From assembly GCF_001998885.1 (NCBI RefSeq), contig NZ_CP019609.1:1166001-1230000 (forward strand): 64,000 nucleotides of DNA. The letters are read 5' to 3'. The notes below the pieces were generated by a model that saw only the letters and a program-made list of their open reading frames with translations, was not told the DNA's origin and did not search any database. Positions within the stretch are counted from its first letter, which is position 1. Every line of letters starts with the position of its first letter. Made by a program: the position numbers and the translations under genes. Source of the stretch: Vagococcus penaei (GTDB lineage Bacteria > Bacillota > Bacilli > Lactobacillales > Vagococcaceae). Positions 19,701-27,394 of this stretch are shown in pieces.

Positions 19701-19852
19701 TCATCATCTAACAAAATGATGTCTTTTTTGTCACTTAATGAAGTCGCCTGAACAATTGACTGGCCAATAGATATGACAATAGCCATAATTATCAGACAAC
19801 CAAACAAACGATTTGTTACATTTCTTAAAATATCTGCCACATCTCCTTTCAT
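16727..19852 (-). CDS. VWA-domain pilus tip adhesin of operon 2
   Basis: First gene of pilus operon 2, about 1041 residues. A membrane-type signal lies at about 15-38. Residues 40-260 are an N-terminal domain absent from the operon 1 tip protein. The VWA domain has MIDAS DVVFVVDKSSSM. Cna_B domains follow (YHLIEEKAPIGFQVN, YTLTEMTAPEGYQKL). The sorting signal LPQTG precedes a hydrophobic helix and basic tail. The start is uncertain: the ATG at 19852 contains the sequence aaaggagat immediately after it, which looks like a ribosome binding site for a start a little downstream. By family it would cap the pilus and mediate adhesion. Confidence 0.87.
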   Translation of the reverse strand: MKGDVADILRNVTNRLFGCLIIMAIVISIGQSIVQATSLSDKKDIILLDDERLNVTYTVVKEDNHRLSWSIMFNKKWARKKTILSIRLTDALGQLVKPSATSKFKQSNDGLQEVNPSIDLEELLVFETDASLNELSLQMALYDDRGKSQLSVAPTHTFRLMNEKLNKSIPDNDQSESFTRNHSLSMTDFSPTDSPLQDATMFRANTPVSYLSMGDYKYETNDDGVTGNQSLVNGTSLYTDSVASPAVKNYPFETSLKNTEWIKRQQSFESGYHSFIDESSGANVLMKKIVKPVVNDPTKFDVQLDVFGGKKETRQPLDVVFVVDKSSSMNETISGGYRWHILKQAINSFTRNLSSEKVFDIRYGMVSFGSVPKYPQDYRYGYNIFSEISQFDNRDYFTNNVRELTQSPILNSDWAPQNSGTPTFLGVDTGQRLLTNNYFGTRNNAKKIMIILTDGLPTYGPSTRYPTMDINSYMNYYNSVGLNGDNYVGNGGKDAIDSAWKTTKPFIKDLYNQNKTIQRYSLGLALKNDQLANEVLKQLGPNGSYNAQSSTQINTMLDEIKQQITSSNIFVNDADLVDPMSEFVTLDTKSVKSHQLTLKNGSIEAKENGRDDDLTITPEKLERDDLTLSGDGTKREGYRLTYRVQLKEAYQDGYFYPTNKETYLSDKHWEQVLNVALPSVAYQKTGDLTVMKKWDDFNNYYNLRPYKLTVDLEEKMDGAWRKIKQSIELTKNKDWQTSFSKLPVYKKGQAVAYRIVEHLPKGYIQAKSTTSVDKLTENAQVQLNNKLLTLQNFVFYKIDRDKNKLVGAEFRLERQSSVSGKWEKLEEKIVSDSQGRLKLPNLVLGEYHLIEEKAPIGFQVNETPKTFTVSVNTANNSQLMLTNSESPMIINDKKRVNLTIKKIDAKSKREIDNGKFELKYSGKTQKVIGNQKEAIELILGQNYTLTEMTAPEGYQKLKQPIKLNIDNNGTVQVSEDTLVKVNFDQSKQTIELIIGNYAKGQLPQTGGTNHPLYYLLGLGSLIVSAVLIIIYLLKTPKRRTR

Positions 19853-20127
19853 TTTGATAACATGTGTTTTTAACTACATAAAATTTTAGCACATCTGTTT
19901 TTTTTATGTCTTTCTAAATTTTCTTATAGTTAGGTAAATTTAGAAAAAAAGAGACATATTTTACATATAAAGATTATTAATCGTTTATTTAATAGTTATA
20001 TTTTACTTAATTTTATTTTTATTACATAGAAATAATCATTCTAATAACCCACTTTTAAGGTAGTATTTTTGATTTTCTTGACATAACTAATTTTTATTGT
20101 TATAGTGCGGTCTTTTTATGAAACAAA
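19853..20127. other. Intergenic region upstream of pilus operon 2
   Basis: About 275 bp, over 75 percent A+T, no gene seen. A plausible minus-strand -10 (TATGTA/TAAAAT) lies near 19875-19890. I do not find the TATCGATA-containing motif of operon 1 here, so operon 2 may be controlled separately. Confidence 0.4.
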
Positions 20128-20168
20128 AAACAAAAAAGCATCTCTCGTAAAAACAAAAGATACTTTTA
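20128..20168 (-). terminator. Terminator of the ankyrin lipoprotein gene
   Basis: On the minus strand AGTATCT pairs with AGAGATGCT across a 12-nt loop and is followed by TTTTTT. Imperfect stem. Confidence 0.5.
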
Positions 20169-20174
20169 GCTAAT

Positions 20175-20906
20175 CTATTGTAATAATTCAACCATTGCTT
20201 GGTAACCTTTTTGCTGAGCATAATCTAAGGCGGTTCGACCAGAATTATCTGCTAAATTAGCATCTGCTCCGGCATTTAGCAATTCACGCACGATATTCTG
20301 ATAAACTAGCGACCCATCCCTTAGTGCAACAGCTTCAATTAACGCTGTATAGCCATAGTTATTCTGATGGTTGATATTTTCTCGTCCATCTGCGAGCAAG
20401 ACTTTTACCGTGTCTAAGTGCCCCTTTTCTGCTGCCGGAATTAAGGCATTACCACCAAAACGGTTGACACGCTGATAGTCAGGTGTAGCATTTTTTAACA
20501 TATAACTTAAAATGTCGGTCCGCCCTTCTGCTCCAGCGTATAGATAGGGACTATCTTGAATCGCATCTTGCTGATTTATATCAGCTCCAGCATCAATTAA
20601 TAACGGCGTTTCTTTTTTCGCATTGACTTCATTAATTGGGTAATTGCCTTGAACTAAAATATCTGTTACTTGCTGTGTGTTCTTTTGTTCAACCGCTTGC
20701 AGTAAACTACCTGATTGATAGACTTTTTTTTGAGTGTCTTTCATCATTGTTTGTGTCGTAGAAACCTGTTCCTGATTAGATAATACCTGAAGACTTGTAA
20801 CCTTTGTTGATTGACTTGTGGTTTCTGTTGACTTCGCCTGATTACTGCAGCCTGCTAAACCAATTAAACCAATTGTTACTAAAGAAACTTTTAAACATTT
20901 ATTCAT
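20175..20906 (-). CDS. Ankyrin-repeat lipoprotein
   Basis: The product is 243 residues. The N-terminus is a lipoprotein signal with lipobox LAGC (Cys about residue 20), followed by a T/S/Q-rich linker. From about residue 70 to the end are ankyrin repeats recognisable by phrases such as NALIPAAEKGHLDTVKVLL and DNSGRTALDYAQQKGYQAMVELL. It should be tethered outside the membrane and bind a protein partner; the partner is not evident. It stands alone between pilus operon 2 and the Mga-type regulator, and has its own terminator. Confidence 0.85.
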   Translation of the reverse strand: MNKCLKVSLVTIGLIGLAGCSNQAKSTETTSQSTKVTSLQVLSNQEQVSTTQTMMKDTQKKVYQSGSLLQAVEQKNTQQVTDILVQGNYPINEVNAKKETPLLIDAGADINQQDAIQDSPYLYAGAEGRTDILSYMLKNATPDYQRVNRFGGNALIPAAEKGHLDTVKVLLADGRENINHQNNYGYTALIEAVALRDGSLVYQNIVRELLNAGADANLADNSGRTALDYAQQKGYQAMVELLQ

Positions 20907-21048
20907 TGTATTTCCCCCTTAAATTATAAAATGACACACTTAAAGTCTTACTTTCCCCTAAAAGTATTTGGCTTGACCTTAGTTTTTTATTGTATTATGT
21001 ATGTTTAACGAACAGAATAATCCGTTAGACTACCTATTGCGTCTAACA

Positions 21049-22485
21049 CTAAACTGATAATTTTTGCATGATTTTTTTCTGAATAAATTGACTAAGATGG
21101 TTCCACCGTGACATATTATTGAAATCAAAAAAGTAAAACGTGTCTTCTTCGTTAAAATCCTCTAACACGACATCTGTTACAACAACATCTGCCGAGGCTA
21201 AATCATTACATATTGTCACTACTTTATCGCTATATGCGGTTAAGATTGAATTAATCACAATTCGACTATCTGCTGACCAATAATAAAACATTACATAAAT
21301 TTTTAATTGCTTGTGAGGGCAAGGTCGGTAATGAGCATAACTTAATTCCATAGCTCGAAAGGCAAATACCGATGCAAATTGAGATGGTTCAAAGGATAAT
21401 GTCGCAATAAGGGCCTCATATAAAGAGAACTGGTAAGGTCTAAAATCACTTAAGTACGTAGACACATCTAATAACTTCCAAAAGCCAAAATCTTTGTAAA
21501 CAAGATAGTGTAGAGTTAAATCATACATGATTGATGTATTATCCTCAAACATCGTGCTTTCACTTTCACGCATCACATTTTTCATGCTATCTATCATCTG
21601 TCTAATTTTTAGTAATCTGGAGTTTGTCTTAGCCATTTCCCACAACTGCTGGCCAATTATTTGAATATCGGATTTAGATACTAGCTCAGGTACGATAAAT
21701 ACCGTCATCACACATAAAAAGATACTGTCATTATCTATTCTATCTGAATCTATTTCAGGAATACGAGCGGCTATTAATTGAAAAAACAACCGGGTTTCAG
21801 GCGTTATTTTCAAAATACTACCTCTTGTTAACTGACTAGACTGACAAATATCACTTAACATCAAATATTTTTGGCTAGAGCTAGGATCTAGCCGTCGCTG
21901 AAAGTGATGAGAGCATTGCTCTGGTAACTGGCTTATTTGTGTCAAAACAATTGGCTGGGATATTTGATGAAGTAAGTAATCTAGCAGACGTAATTCTGCC
22001 TCGTCTCCGACAATAGACCATTCTCCTTTTTCACGTTTAATTTTGGCTTGCAAATTGATTATCTTAAAAAAACGGGTCAAATCTTCGGCAATTTTGTACG
22101 TATAAGATTGGCTCAAATTCAACGCTTTAGAAATCATCGCAGACGTAGTTTCGCCATTTGATAACAAGTACATTATTAATAGATAGCGATTTGATTGTTT
22201 ATAATACATCGTTTCTAATTTTTTTAATGTAATTAGATAGGCCTTGTCACTCAATGGCTGACTAAACATAAGCACTGGCCGATGATACAAAATACGTGTA
22301 TCAACTGATATACAAGCTAAATCTGTTGATAAATCGTCAAGAATCGACATTAATTTTCTTTCTGTTACGGCATACTTATTCATGACCGTTTCTCTTGTAA
22401 CAACTTCTTCTTGAAATACACACATGAACAACGCAAGTTTTAAACGCTCTCTTTCTGTAATTAATAGCTGACCAATATGTTTCAT
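21049..22485 (-). CDS. Mga/AtxA-type transcriptional regulator
   Basis: I set the start at ATG 22485, nine bases after tggagg; the longer frame to 22533 has no ribosome binding site and overlaps a terminator tail. About 478 residues. Residues about 10-160 resemble Mga-family HTH domains (two winged helices: NKYAVTERKLMSILDDL; SKALNLSQSYTYKIAEDL). The middle resembles PRD-like regulatory domains, and the C-terminus an EIIB-like fold, as in Mga, AtxA and EbpR. In enterococci and streptococci such regulators activate adjacent pilus genes, so it is the obvious candidate activator for the two pilus operons downstream (inference). It is preceded by an unusual attenuated leader. Confidence 0.8.
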   Translation of the reverse strand: MKHIGQLLITERERLKLALFMCVFQEEVVTRETVMNKYAVTERKLMSILDDLSTDLACISVDTRILYHRPVLMFSQPLSDKAYLITLKKLETMYYKQSNRYLLIMYLLSNGETTSAMISKALNLSQSYTYKIAEDLTRFFKIINLQAKIKREKGEWSIVGDEAELRLLDYLLHQISQPIVLTQISQLPEQCSHHFQRRLDPSSSQKYLMLSDICQSSQLTRGSILKITPETRLFFQLIAARIPEIDSDRIDNDSIFLCVMTVFIVPELVSKSDIQIIGQQLWEMAKTNSRLLKIRQMIDSMKNVMRESESTMFEDNTSIMYDLTLHYLVYKDFGFWKLLDVSTYLSDFRPYQFSLYEALIATLSFEPSQFASVFAFRAMELSYAHYRPCPHKQLKIYVMFYYWSADSRIVINSILTAYSDKVVTICNDLASADVVVTDVVLEDFNEEDTFYFFDFNNMSRWNHLSQFIQKKIMQKLSV

Positions 22486-22515
22486 GTCGTAATTCCTCCA
22501 TCCGTGTGTGCTCAC

Positions 22516-22550
22516 AAAAAAATAAGGTGTCACTGGTTAGTGATACCTTA
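22516..22550 (-). terminator. Intrinsic terminator (attenuator) in the leader of the Mga-type gene
   Basis: On the minus strand AAGGTATCACT pairs with AGTGACACCTT around AACC, followed by TTTTTTT. It ends 31 nt before the start codon and lies between the leader RNA and the ribosome binding site, so it can only be an attenuator or the end of a small upstream transcript. Its 3' arm (AGTGACA) can alternatively pair with TGTCACT at 22608-22614, an antiterminator geometry. Confidence 0.8.
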
Positions 22551-22566
22551 ATCATACAGTATAGAT

Positions 22567-22775
22567 AGCTATTTAACTATCATTGTTTTTATAATAAAGA
22601 CACAACAAGTGACAAAGAATCAGTTTAGTGTCCTCTCCGTACCCATCATCCCCAATTAACGGATACAGCATAGGACCGGTAACTGATTTGGCACATCTTG
22701 TTAAAAAATGACTCCCCCAAGTCACTTTCATCAAAACTGACCGCAATTACTTTTTTCAACAAAGTTACGGTTACC
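22567..22775 (-). ncRNA. Structured leader RNA (possible riboswitch or leader-peptide attenuator)
   Basis: This segment is clearly richer in G+C than the AT-rich DNA on its 5' side. On the minus strand, 5' to 3', there is a hairpin TGACT-TGGGGG-AGTCA (22709-22724) and then a nested set. AATCAGTT (22681-22688) pairs with AACTGATT (22618-22625). This encloses GTCCT/AGGAC (22672-22676 with 22630-22634), which in turn encloses TCCGT/ACGGA (22659-22663 with 22636-22640). GGTAAC upstream can also pair with GTTACC near 22680. AAGTGAC (22721-22727) can pair with GTCACTT (22607-22613), competing with antiterminator formation. The same segment is also a 52-codon frame, ATG 22731 to TAA 22573 (MKVTWGSHFLTRCAKS...), without an obvious ribosome binding site and with codons unusual here. 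I see no match to T-box, SAM, cobalamin, FMN, c-di-GMP or ZTP motifs. Confidence 0.55.
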
Positions 22776-22790
22776 AAATTGACTATACTA

Positions 22791-22820
22791 GTTATAACAT
22801 GTTTTAAGTCTATAATTCAA
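22791..22820 (-). promoter_or_regulatory. Likely promoter of the leader and Mga-type gene
   Basis: Minus strand TTGAAT (22815-22820), 18-bp spacer, TATAAC (22791-22796). Transcription from here would make a leader of about 300 nt. Confidence 0.45.
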
Positions 22821-22995
22821 GATTGATTTTATAAAAAAAATTGTGAAAAAAATATCTAATTTAGGTTGAAATAAATTTAAATACAAACATATAAATATTA
22901 CAAATAATTAAATATTTCACTATTATAAATAACCGTTAGATTTTAACCAAATAAAAATAAGACGAAATAGCTAATAGTCGTCACATTATGTGTTT
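22821..22995. other. AT-rich intergenic region
   Basis: No gene is seen. The sequence is mostly A and T with poly-A/T runs; together with 22776-22820 it separates the leader from the unknown gene at 22996. Confidence 0.5.
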
Positions 22996-23532
22996 TCATT
23001 TACCGGAAAAAACTTTTTTCTCTGGTAACGGATAGTTAGCAATTGATTCACCATCTGTTTCCAACGCTTCATGAAAATCAGCAATACACAAATCAAGTTT
23101 ACGTGACAAATCAAATACTAAGTGTAAGACGTCATGGAAATACATCGTATTTCCTTGTTCAAAGTATTCTTTAAACTCACGAGACGTGTTATTATGGCCA
23201 GTTTCAGCTTCAAATTTATTAGCTTCTTCCACATAGTAATGGAAGTAATCAGTCGTATACGCTGCAAATTCATTAAAAATATTAATAGCTAACACTAAGT
23301 CATGATGCCAAGTATCATAACTTTTTTTCGCCAAACCGCCTTGAACTTCAATCAAGCTAAAACTATTATTACGCAAATATTGTGTCATCAGCATTTCCAT
23401 ATTTAAACTAATACCTGTATAGGAAATATCCTCAAAATCGTATTGTTTTAATGCTTCTAGTTCTTTCAATAAGCTTTCTGGGGTAAATTGACGATTTTCT
23501 AAACTTTTATACACTTTTTTTTGTTCAAACAT
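22996..23532 (-). CDS. Conserved-looking hypothetical protein, 178 residues
   Basis: Start ATG 23532 follows ggaggaaaaagatt. I do not recognise the family. The protein is soluble, acidic, rich in Phe, Tyr, His and Glu and predicted largely helical, with histidine and acidic pairs (WHHDLVLAINIFNEFAAYT; FHDVLHLVFDLSRKLDLC; DFHEALE). The spacing of H/D/E across helices recalls metal-binding helical bundles, but that is only an impression. No signal peptide or membrane helix. It is followed by the MazG-like gene in the same direction with a 100-bp gap upstream of it. Confidence 0.6.
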   Translation of the reverse strand: MFEQKKVYKSLENRQFTPESLLKELEALKQYDFEDISYTGISLNMEMLMTQYLRNNSFSLIEVQGGLAKKSYDTWHHDLVLAINIFNEFAAYTTDYFHYYVEEANKFEAETGHNNTSREFKEYFEQGNTMYFHDVLHLVFDLSRKLDLCIADFHEALETDGESIANYPLPEKKVFSGK

Positions 23533-23637
23533 AATCTTTTTCCTCCAATGCCTAAGTTAATTGTTTTACCTATTTAGTATAAACGATTTTTTTATTTCTG
23601 ACTATCACTAACCTCCTAATTATGTAAGCGATTCAAC

Positions 23638-23964
23638 TTAATCTTTCATAATTTTATTACGATTACCCTTACTTTGAGATAATGGATATTTTTCAGCATT
23701 TTTAATTAATTTTTTTTGGATAATCTCATCAATATCAAAGCCTAAATTATCCGCCATCATATAAGAATAAATTAACACGTCTGCTAGTTCTTCAGCTAAT
23801 CGTTCTGGATTTAACTTGGCTTCAGTTGAACTACGCCACTGAAACAACTCAAGTAATTCATTGGCTTCTAATGAAATCGATATAGCTAAATCTTTTTCAT
23901 CATGGAACTGGCGCCACTCTCGCTCATCACGAAATTGATTGACTAAATCCATTGAATTTGTCAC
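23638..23964 (-). CDS. MazG-type nucleotide pyrophosphohydrolase
   Basis: 108 residues from GTG 23964 (an ATG four codons later is possible); ribosome binding site aaaagaggtg. It has the MazG signature: Glu-rich helices SLEANELLELFQWR and the E-E-x-A-D motif LAEELADVLIYSYMMAD, which bind Mg2+. It resembles the short, single-domain house-cleaning dNTP pyrophosphatases of the RS21-C6/MazG-like type. The C-terminus KNAEKYPLSQSKGNRNK is also typical. Likely hydrolyses non-canonical dNTPs; exact substrate unknown. Confidence 0.85.
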   Translation of the reverse strand: MTNSMDLVNQFRDEREWRQFHDEKDLAISISLEANELLELFQWRSSTEAKLNPERLAEELADVLIYSYMMADNLGFDIDEIIQKKLIKNAEKYPLSQSKGNRNKIMKD

Positions 23965-24042
23965 ACAAACACCTCTTTTAACTTTTTAATAAATTTCTTC
24001 CTTCTCTATGTAGTGTAACATAATTGTGACTAGCAATAAAAA

Positions 24043-24076
24043 AACGATTATCTTCTATGTAGAGGATAATCGTTCA
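24043..24076 (-). terminator. Terminator of the transaldolase-like gene
   Basis: Minus strand ACGATTATCCTCT pairs with AGAAGATAATCGT across a short loop, followed by a T tract. Confidence 0.85.
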
Positions 24077-24080
24077 GAGT

Positions 24081-24725
24081 TTACTTTTTAAAGGCAGCCC
24101 AATCCTTCAGAAAAGCCTCAATACCTTGATCAGTTAATGGATGAGACCACAACTTAGAGAATAAATTACTAGGGATAGTTGCAATATGAGACCCTAGACA
24201 CGCGACCGTTTCTACATGCTCTAGATTACGAATGCTTGCAGCAATAATTTCCGTATCAAATCCATAAATATCAATAATTTGACGTAATTCTTCAACTAGT
24301 TTATAACCATCAACACCAATATCATCTAAGCGTCCGATAAACGGACTAATGAAATTTGCTCCAGCTTTCATAGCGAGTAGCCCTTGAGCAACAGTGAAAA
24401 TTAACGTCACATTTGTCTCAATACCCTCAGCTGATAGAATACGTACTGCTTTTAGTCCCGCTTCTGTCATCGGTATTTTCACAACCACATTATCAGCCCA
24501 TTTTGCTAAGATACGTGCTTCTGAAACCATCTCTTCTGTTGTCAATCCGATGACTTCTGCACTAACAGGTCCTGGAACAATCGCGCAGATTTCTTTAATC
24601 ACTTCCTCAAAATCCCGACCTTCTTTAAAAATAATCGACGGATTTGTTGTGACTCCATCCACTACACCTAATTCATTTAATCGTTTAATCTCAGCAACAT
24701 TGGCTGTATCTAAGAAAAATTTCAT
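24081..24725 (-). CDS. Fructose-6-phosphate aldolase / transaldolase-like protein
   Basis: 214 residues, the length of the short transaldolase (FSA/TalC) family. Start ATG 24725 behind gaaagggatgacgag. Family landmarks: [14 protein letters not shown] at the N-terminus, GVTTNPSII, the Schiff-base lysine in [19 protein letters not shown], and [13 protein letters not shown]. The reaction would be either cleavage of fructose 6-phosphate to dihydroxyacetone and glyceraldehyde 3-phosphate or dihydroxyacetone transfer; sequence alone does not separate these. Single gene with its own terminator, and a cre-like palindrome upstream suggests catabolite control. Confidence 0.9.
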   Translation of the reverse strand: MKFFLDTANVAEIKRLNELGVVDGVTTNPSIIFKEGRDFEEVIKEICAIVPGPVSAEVIGLTTEEMVSEARILAKWADNVVVKIPMTEAGLKAVRILSAEGIETNVTLIFTVAQGLLAMKAGANFISPFIGRLDDIGVDGYKLVEELRQIIDIYGFDTEIIAASIRNLEHVETVACLGSHIATIPSNLFSKLWSHPLTDQGIEAFLKDWAAFKK

Positions 24726-24767
24726 CTCGTCATCCCTTTCATATGTGCCTTTAGCTTCTAGCAGAAT

Positions 24768-24781
24768 AGTAAACGCTTACT
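24768..24781. promoter_or_regulatory. Candidate cre site upstream of the transaldolase-like gene
   Basis: AGTAAACGCTTACT is a near-perfect palindrome centred on CG and close to the CcpA cre consensus. It lies about 45 bp upstream of the start codon, downstream of a TATAGT-like -10, where binding would block transcription. Confidence 0.45.
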
Positions 24782-24839
24782 AAAATACTGTAGCACTATA
24801 AAAATAAGATAACAAGTTTTCTGTTTTCTCATTTTACTT

Positions 24840-26275
24840 TCATTCGGCTTGTAGTGCTGCCATCGTGATGTAATTATACGGTTGATTAAAATGAGGTAGG
24901 AAAAAGATATCTAGCAATTTTAATTCATCAATTGTCACTTGTTTTGCGATTGCTAATGAGAATAGATGAATTCCCATTGAAATATCTTGTTTCGAACTCA
25001 TTTGGCACCCAGTATTCGTCTGGTTGTTTTATCGTACACAATTCTTAAACTTACTTGAGCATTATCCGCCATAAAACCAGGTTTCTGCCAATCAGTATAA
25101 TCAGTTGCTAGAGCTGTGAAGCCTTGTTTTTCAGCCTGTTTAAGCGTTAAACCTGTTGAGACCATATGTTGGCCAAAAATCGAAATGCCATTTGAACCTT
25201 GTACACCTGGACTATCAACTACTTGCCCTGCAATGTTATGGGCTGCTACAATGCCACTCCGCACAGCATTACTAGCTAAAGCAATATAAGTATCAGCATG
25301 AAGTGCATTTGAATAAATTGTAGCGCAATCACCAACGGCGTAAACACGTGGTGATGACGTCTTTTGATGACGGTCAACGCAGTAAGCACCAGTGGCAGTT
25401 GTTTCTAAATAGTCACGACCTAAATCAGAATTAGGTTTAAATCCAATTGCATTAATAACAAGATCAATTGGATACTCACCTTTTTCAGTAACAATGGCGC
25501 ATACACGTTCGTCTACATGTGTAAAAGTTTTTTCTAACTCACTAATCAACGGTTTTAAAGAATCTGGTGCATCGACCTGTTGCAAATACTCAACAAAAGA
25601 TGTTGATTTACTCGTTCCAACATAACCTGTTACAGGTTCATTGAGATGAAGCTCGATTCCATTTTCTGCTAAAACTTGCCCCATTTGGTCCGCAAAAGCT
25701 GAATCATAATAAGTAGAAAGAACCTTATCCGTAACATCAAATAAGAGTGTTTCTTTGCCACGTCGCTTAAGTGCTTCAACCATCTCAACGCCTATATAAC
25801 CCGCACCAACAACAGCAACTCGTTGCACATGACTAGAATTTAATAATTCATCCACAACAACACTTTCATCAAAACTTTTCATTACGTGAATACCAGTCAA
25901 TTGACTACCAGGTAAATCTGGTACAATCGGTTTAGAACCTGTAGCTAAAATTAAGTGGTCATAGCTTTCGATAAATTCTTGGTTAGTCGTGAGTCTCCGG
26001 CAATAAACCTTACGATTACGATAATCCACACGTTCCACTACGGTTTCCATGTGAATGGTTGCTCCTTTAGCTGTGAAATCTGCAGCAGTAGCATAAAATA
26101 ACTCATCATACCCCACAATTTGTTTCCCTACCCAAAGTGCAGTCCCACAACCTAAATAACTCAAATAATGATTGCGCTCAATCATGACAACTTCTTGATT
26201 ATCGTACTGATCCAGTAAAGTATTTGCTGCTGCAATTCCTGCATGATTTGATCCAATAATGACCGTCTTTGCCAT
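24840..26275 (-). pseudogene. NADH oxidase / CoA-disulfide-reductase-type flavoprotein, frameshifted near its C-terminus
   Basis: Start ATG 26275. The frame ends early at 24998 after ...RRILGAK. The missing C-terminus ([20 protein letters not shown]... to LQAE) lies in another frame ending at 24840, and matches the usual Nox ending. The join GGTGCC-AAATG lacks one base (GGT GCC CAA ATG would restore GAQM). Features: FAD-binding GSNHAGIAAANTL, redox cysteine in SYLGCGTALW, NAD-binding VAVVGAGYIGVEMVEAL, second FAD motif VYAVGDCATI. It would oxidise NADH with O2 or a disulfide. It lies just beyond the cut operon terminator and is monocistronic. Whether the loss is real or a sequencing slip is open; the C-terminal dimer segment would be missing. 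Confidence 0.85.
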
Positions 26276-26300
26276 CTAAAATCATCCTTTCACTTTCAGT

Positions 26301-26338
26301 TAAATAAAGACGAGAGAAAACAAACCTTTCTCTCGTCT
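26301..26338 (-). terminator. Terminator of the cut microcompartment operon
   Basis: GACGAGAGAAA (26309-26319) pairs with TTTCTCTCGTC (26327-26337); on the minus strand TTTATTT follows. It separates the operon from the NADH oxidase gene. Confidence 0.85.
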
Positions 26339-26369
26339 AAAACAGTCTATTTTCTAATTTCAGTTAATA

Positions 26370-26654
26370 CTAGTCACGGTTAGTTGTTGGTAAAATAGCT
26401 TCCACTTCTGAATGTGGACGTGGAATTACGTGAACTGAAAGTAACTCGCCAACACGTTCGGCAGCTGCAGCTCCAGCATCTGTAGCTGCTTTAACCGCAC
26501 CAACATCACCGCGTACCATTACTGTAATAATACCCCCACCAACTTTTTCTTTTCCAACTAATGTTACATTAGCTGCTTTAACCATCGCATCTGCTGCCTC
26601 GATTGAACCGATTAATCCTCTTGTTTCTACCATTCCTAATGCATCTGATTTCAT
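26370..26654 (-). CDS. BMC-H hexameric shell protein (PduA/EutM type), last cut gene
   Basis: 94 residues, ATG 26654 behind taggaggataaacac. A single canonical BMC domain: [26 protein letters not shown] at the N-terminus, the pore loop region KVGGG, and [22 protein letters not shown]. It should form the hexameric tiles of the facets. It is very similar to the first gene of the operon (41181-41462), with about 80-85 percent identical residues, so one arose by duplication and the two now bracket the operon. Confidence 0.93.
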   Translation of the reverse strand: MKSDALGMVETRGLIGSIEAADAMVKAANVTLVGKEKVGGGIITVMVRGDVGAVKAATDAGAAAAERVGELLSVHVIPRPHSEVEAILPTTNRD

Positions 26655-26673
26655 GTGTTTATCCTCCTAAAAT

Positions 26674-27375
26674 TTAGTTGTTTGTTTTATTTTTTAAAAT
26701 GCCAATTGTTGTACCTGGCTTAATCCCTAATGCATTTGCCTCTTCGGTATCAATATGACACTCTAAGCCTGCTTGATTTGTCGCACGAATAACGACATTA
26801 TTTAATACTCCACCACGTGTACCATTAAACTTAATCGATACTGATTCACCATCAGTAACACCGATTGCTTGTGCTTCTTCTGGTAACATATGGATGTGAC
26901 GTTGTGCTACAATGACTCCTTGTTGTAACTGAACAGACCCTTTCGGACCACACAGTGTGACACCAGGTGTCTCATTTAAGTCACCTGATAAACGGACGAC
27001 ACCAGGGACACCTAATTTAAATGTATCGCTTTGTAAAATCTCAACTTGCGTATCCGGCCTAACAGGACCTAAAACACGGACGTGTTCAATGACACCTTTT
27101 GGACCACATAATGTCACACATTCTTGACAGGCATACTGACCTGGTTGAGATAAATCTTTTAATTTTTTTAACTCATACCCCGTACCAAACAATTTTTCTA
27201 ACTCGGATTGTGCTAAATGTACATGCCGATTAGAAATACCAATTGGAATTGTCAATGTCTCTGATTCCTCAACCGGGGTCACTTGTGGGTAAGATTTTAC
27301 CGATGGGGCATCAGATAGTTTCCCTTCAACAAGGGTAGCTAACACACGCTCTAAAATTTCTTCATAGTGCTCCAT
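26674..27375 (-). CDS. pduL: PduL-type phosphate acyltransferase
   Basis: It converts acetyl-CoA plus phosphate to acetyl phosphate and recycles CoA inside the compartment. The family is marked by the paired halves with zinc ligands PIGISNRHVHL and VAQRHIHM, and repeated TLCGPKG motifs. About 233 residues. The start ATG 27375 (MEHYEEILERVL) follows gagagagtgacgata; a GTG at 27384 is an alternative. The first 20 residues form an amphipathic helix typical of encapsulation peptides. No acetate kinase is encoded in the operon. Confidence 0.92.
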   Translation of the reverse strand: MEHYEEILERVLATLVEGKLSDAPSVKSYPQVTPVEESETLTIPIGISNRHVHLAQSELEKLFGTGYELKKLKDLSQPGQYACQECVTLCGPKGVIEHVRVLGPVRPDTQVEILQSDTFKLGVPGVVRLSGDLNETPGVTLCGPKGSVQLQQGVIVAQRHIHMLPEEAQAIGVTDGESVSIKFNGTRGGVLNNVVIRATNQAGLECHIDTEEANALGIKPGTTIGILKNKTNN

Positions 27376-27394
27376 TATCGTCACTCTCTCTTGT

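Noticed and set aside
22486-22533. Longer start for the Mga-type regulator (22533)
   Set aside because: No ribosome binding site; the codons overlap the terminator T tract, while ATG 22485 follows tggagg at a good distance.
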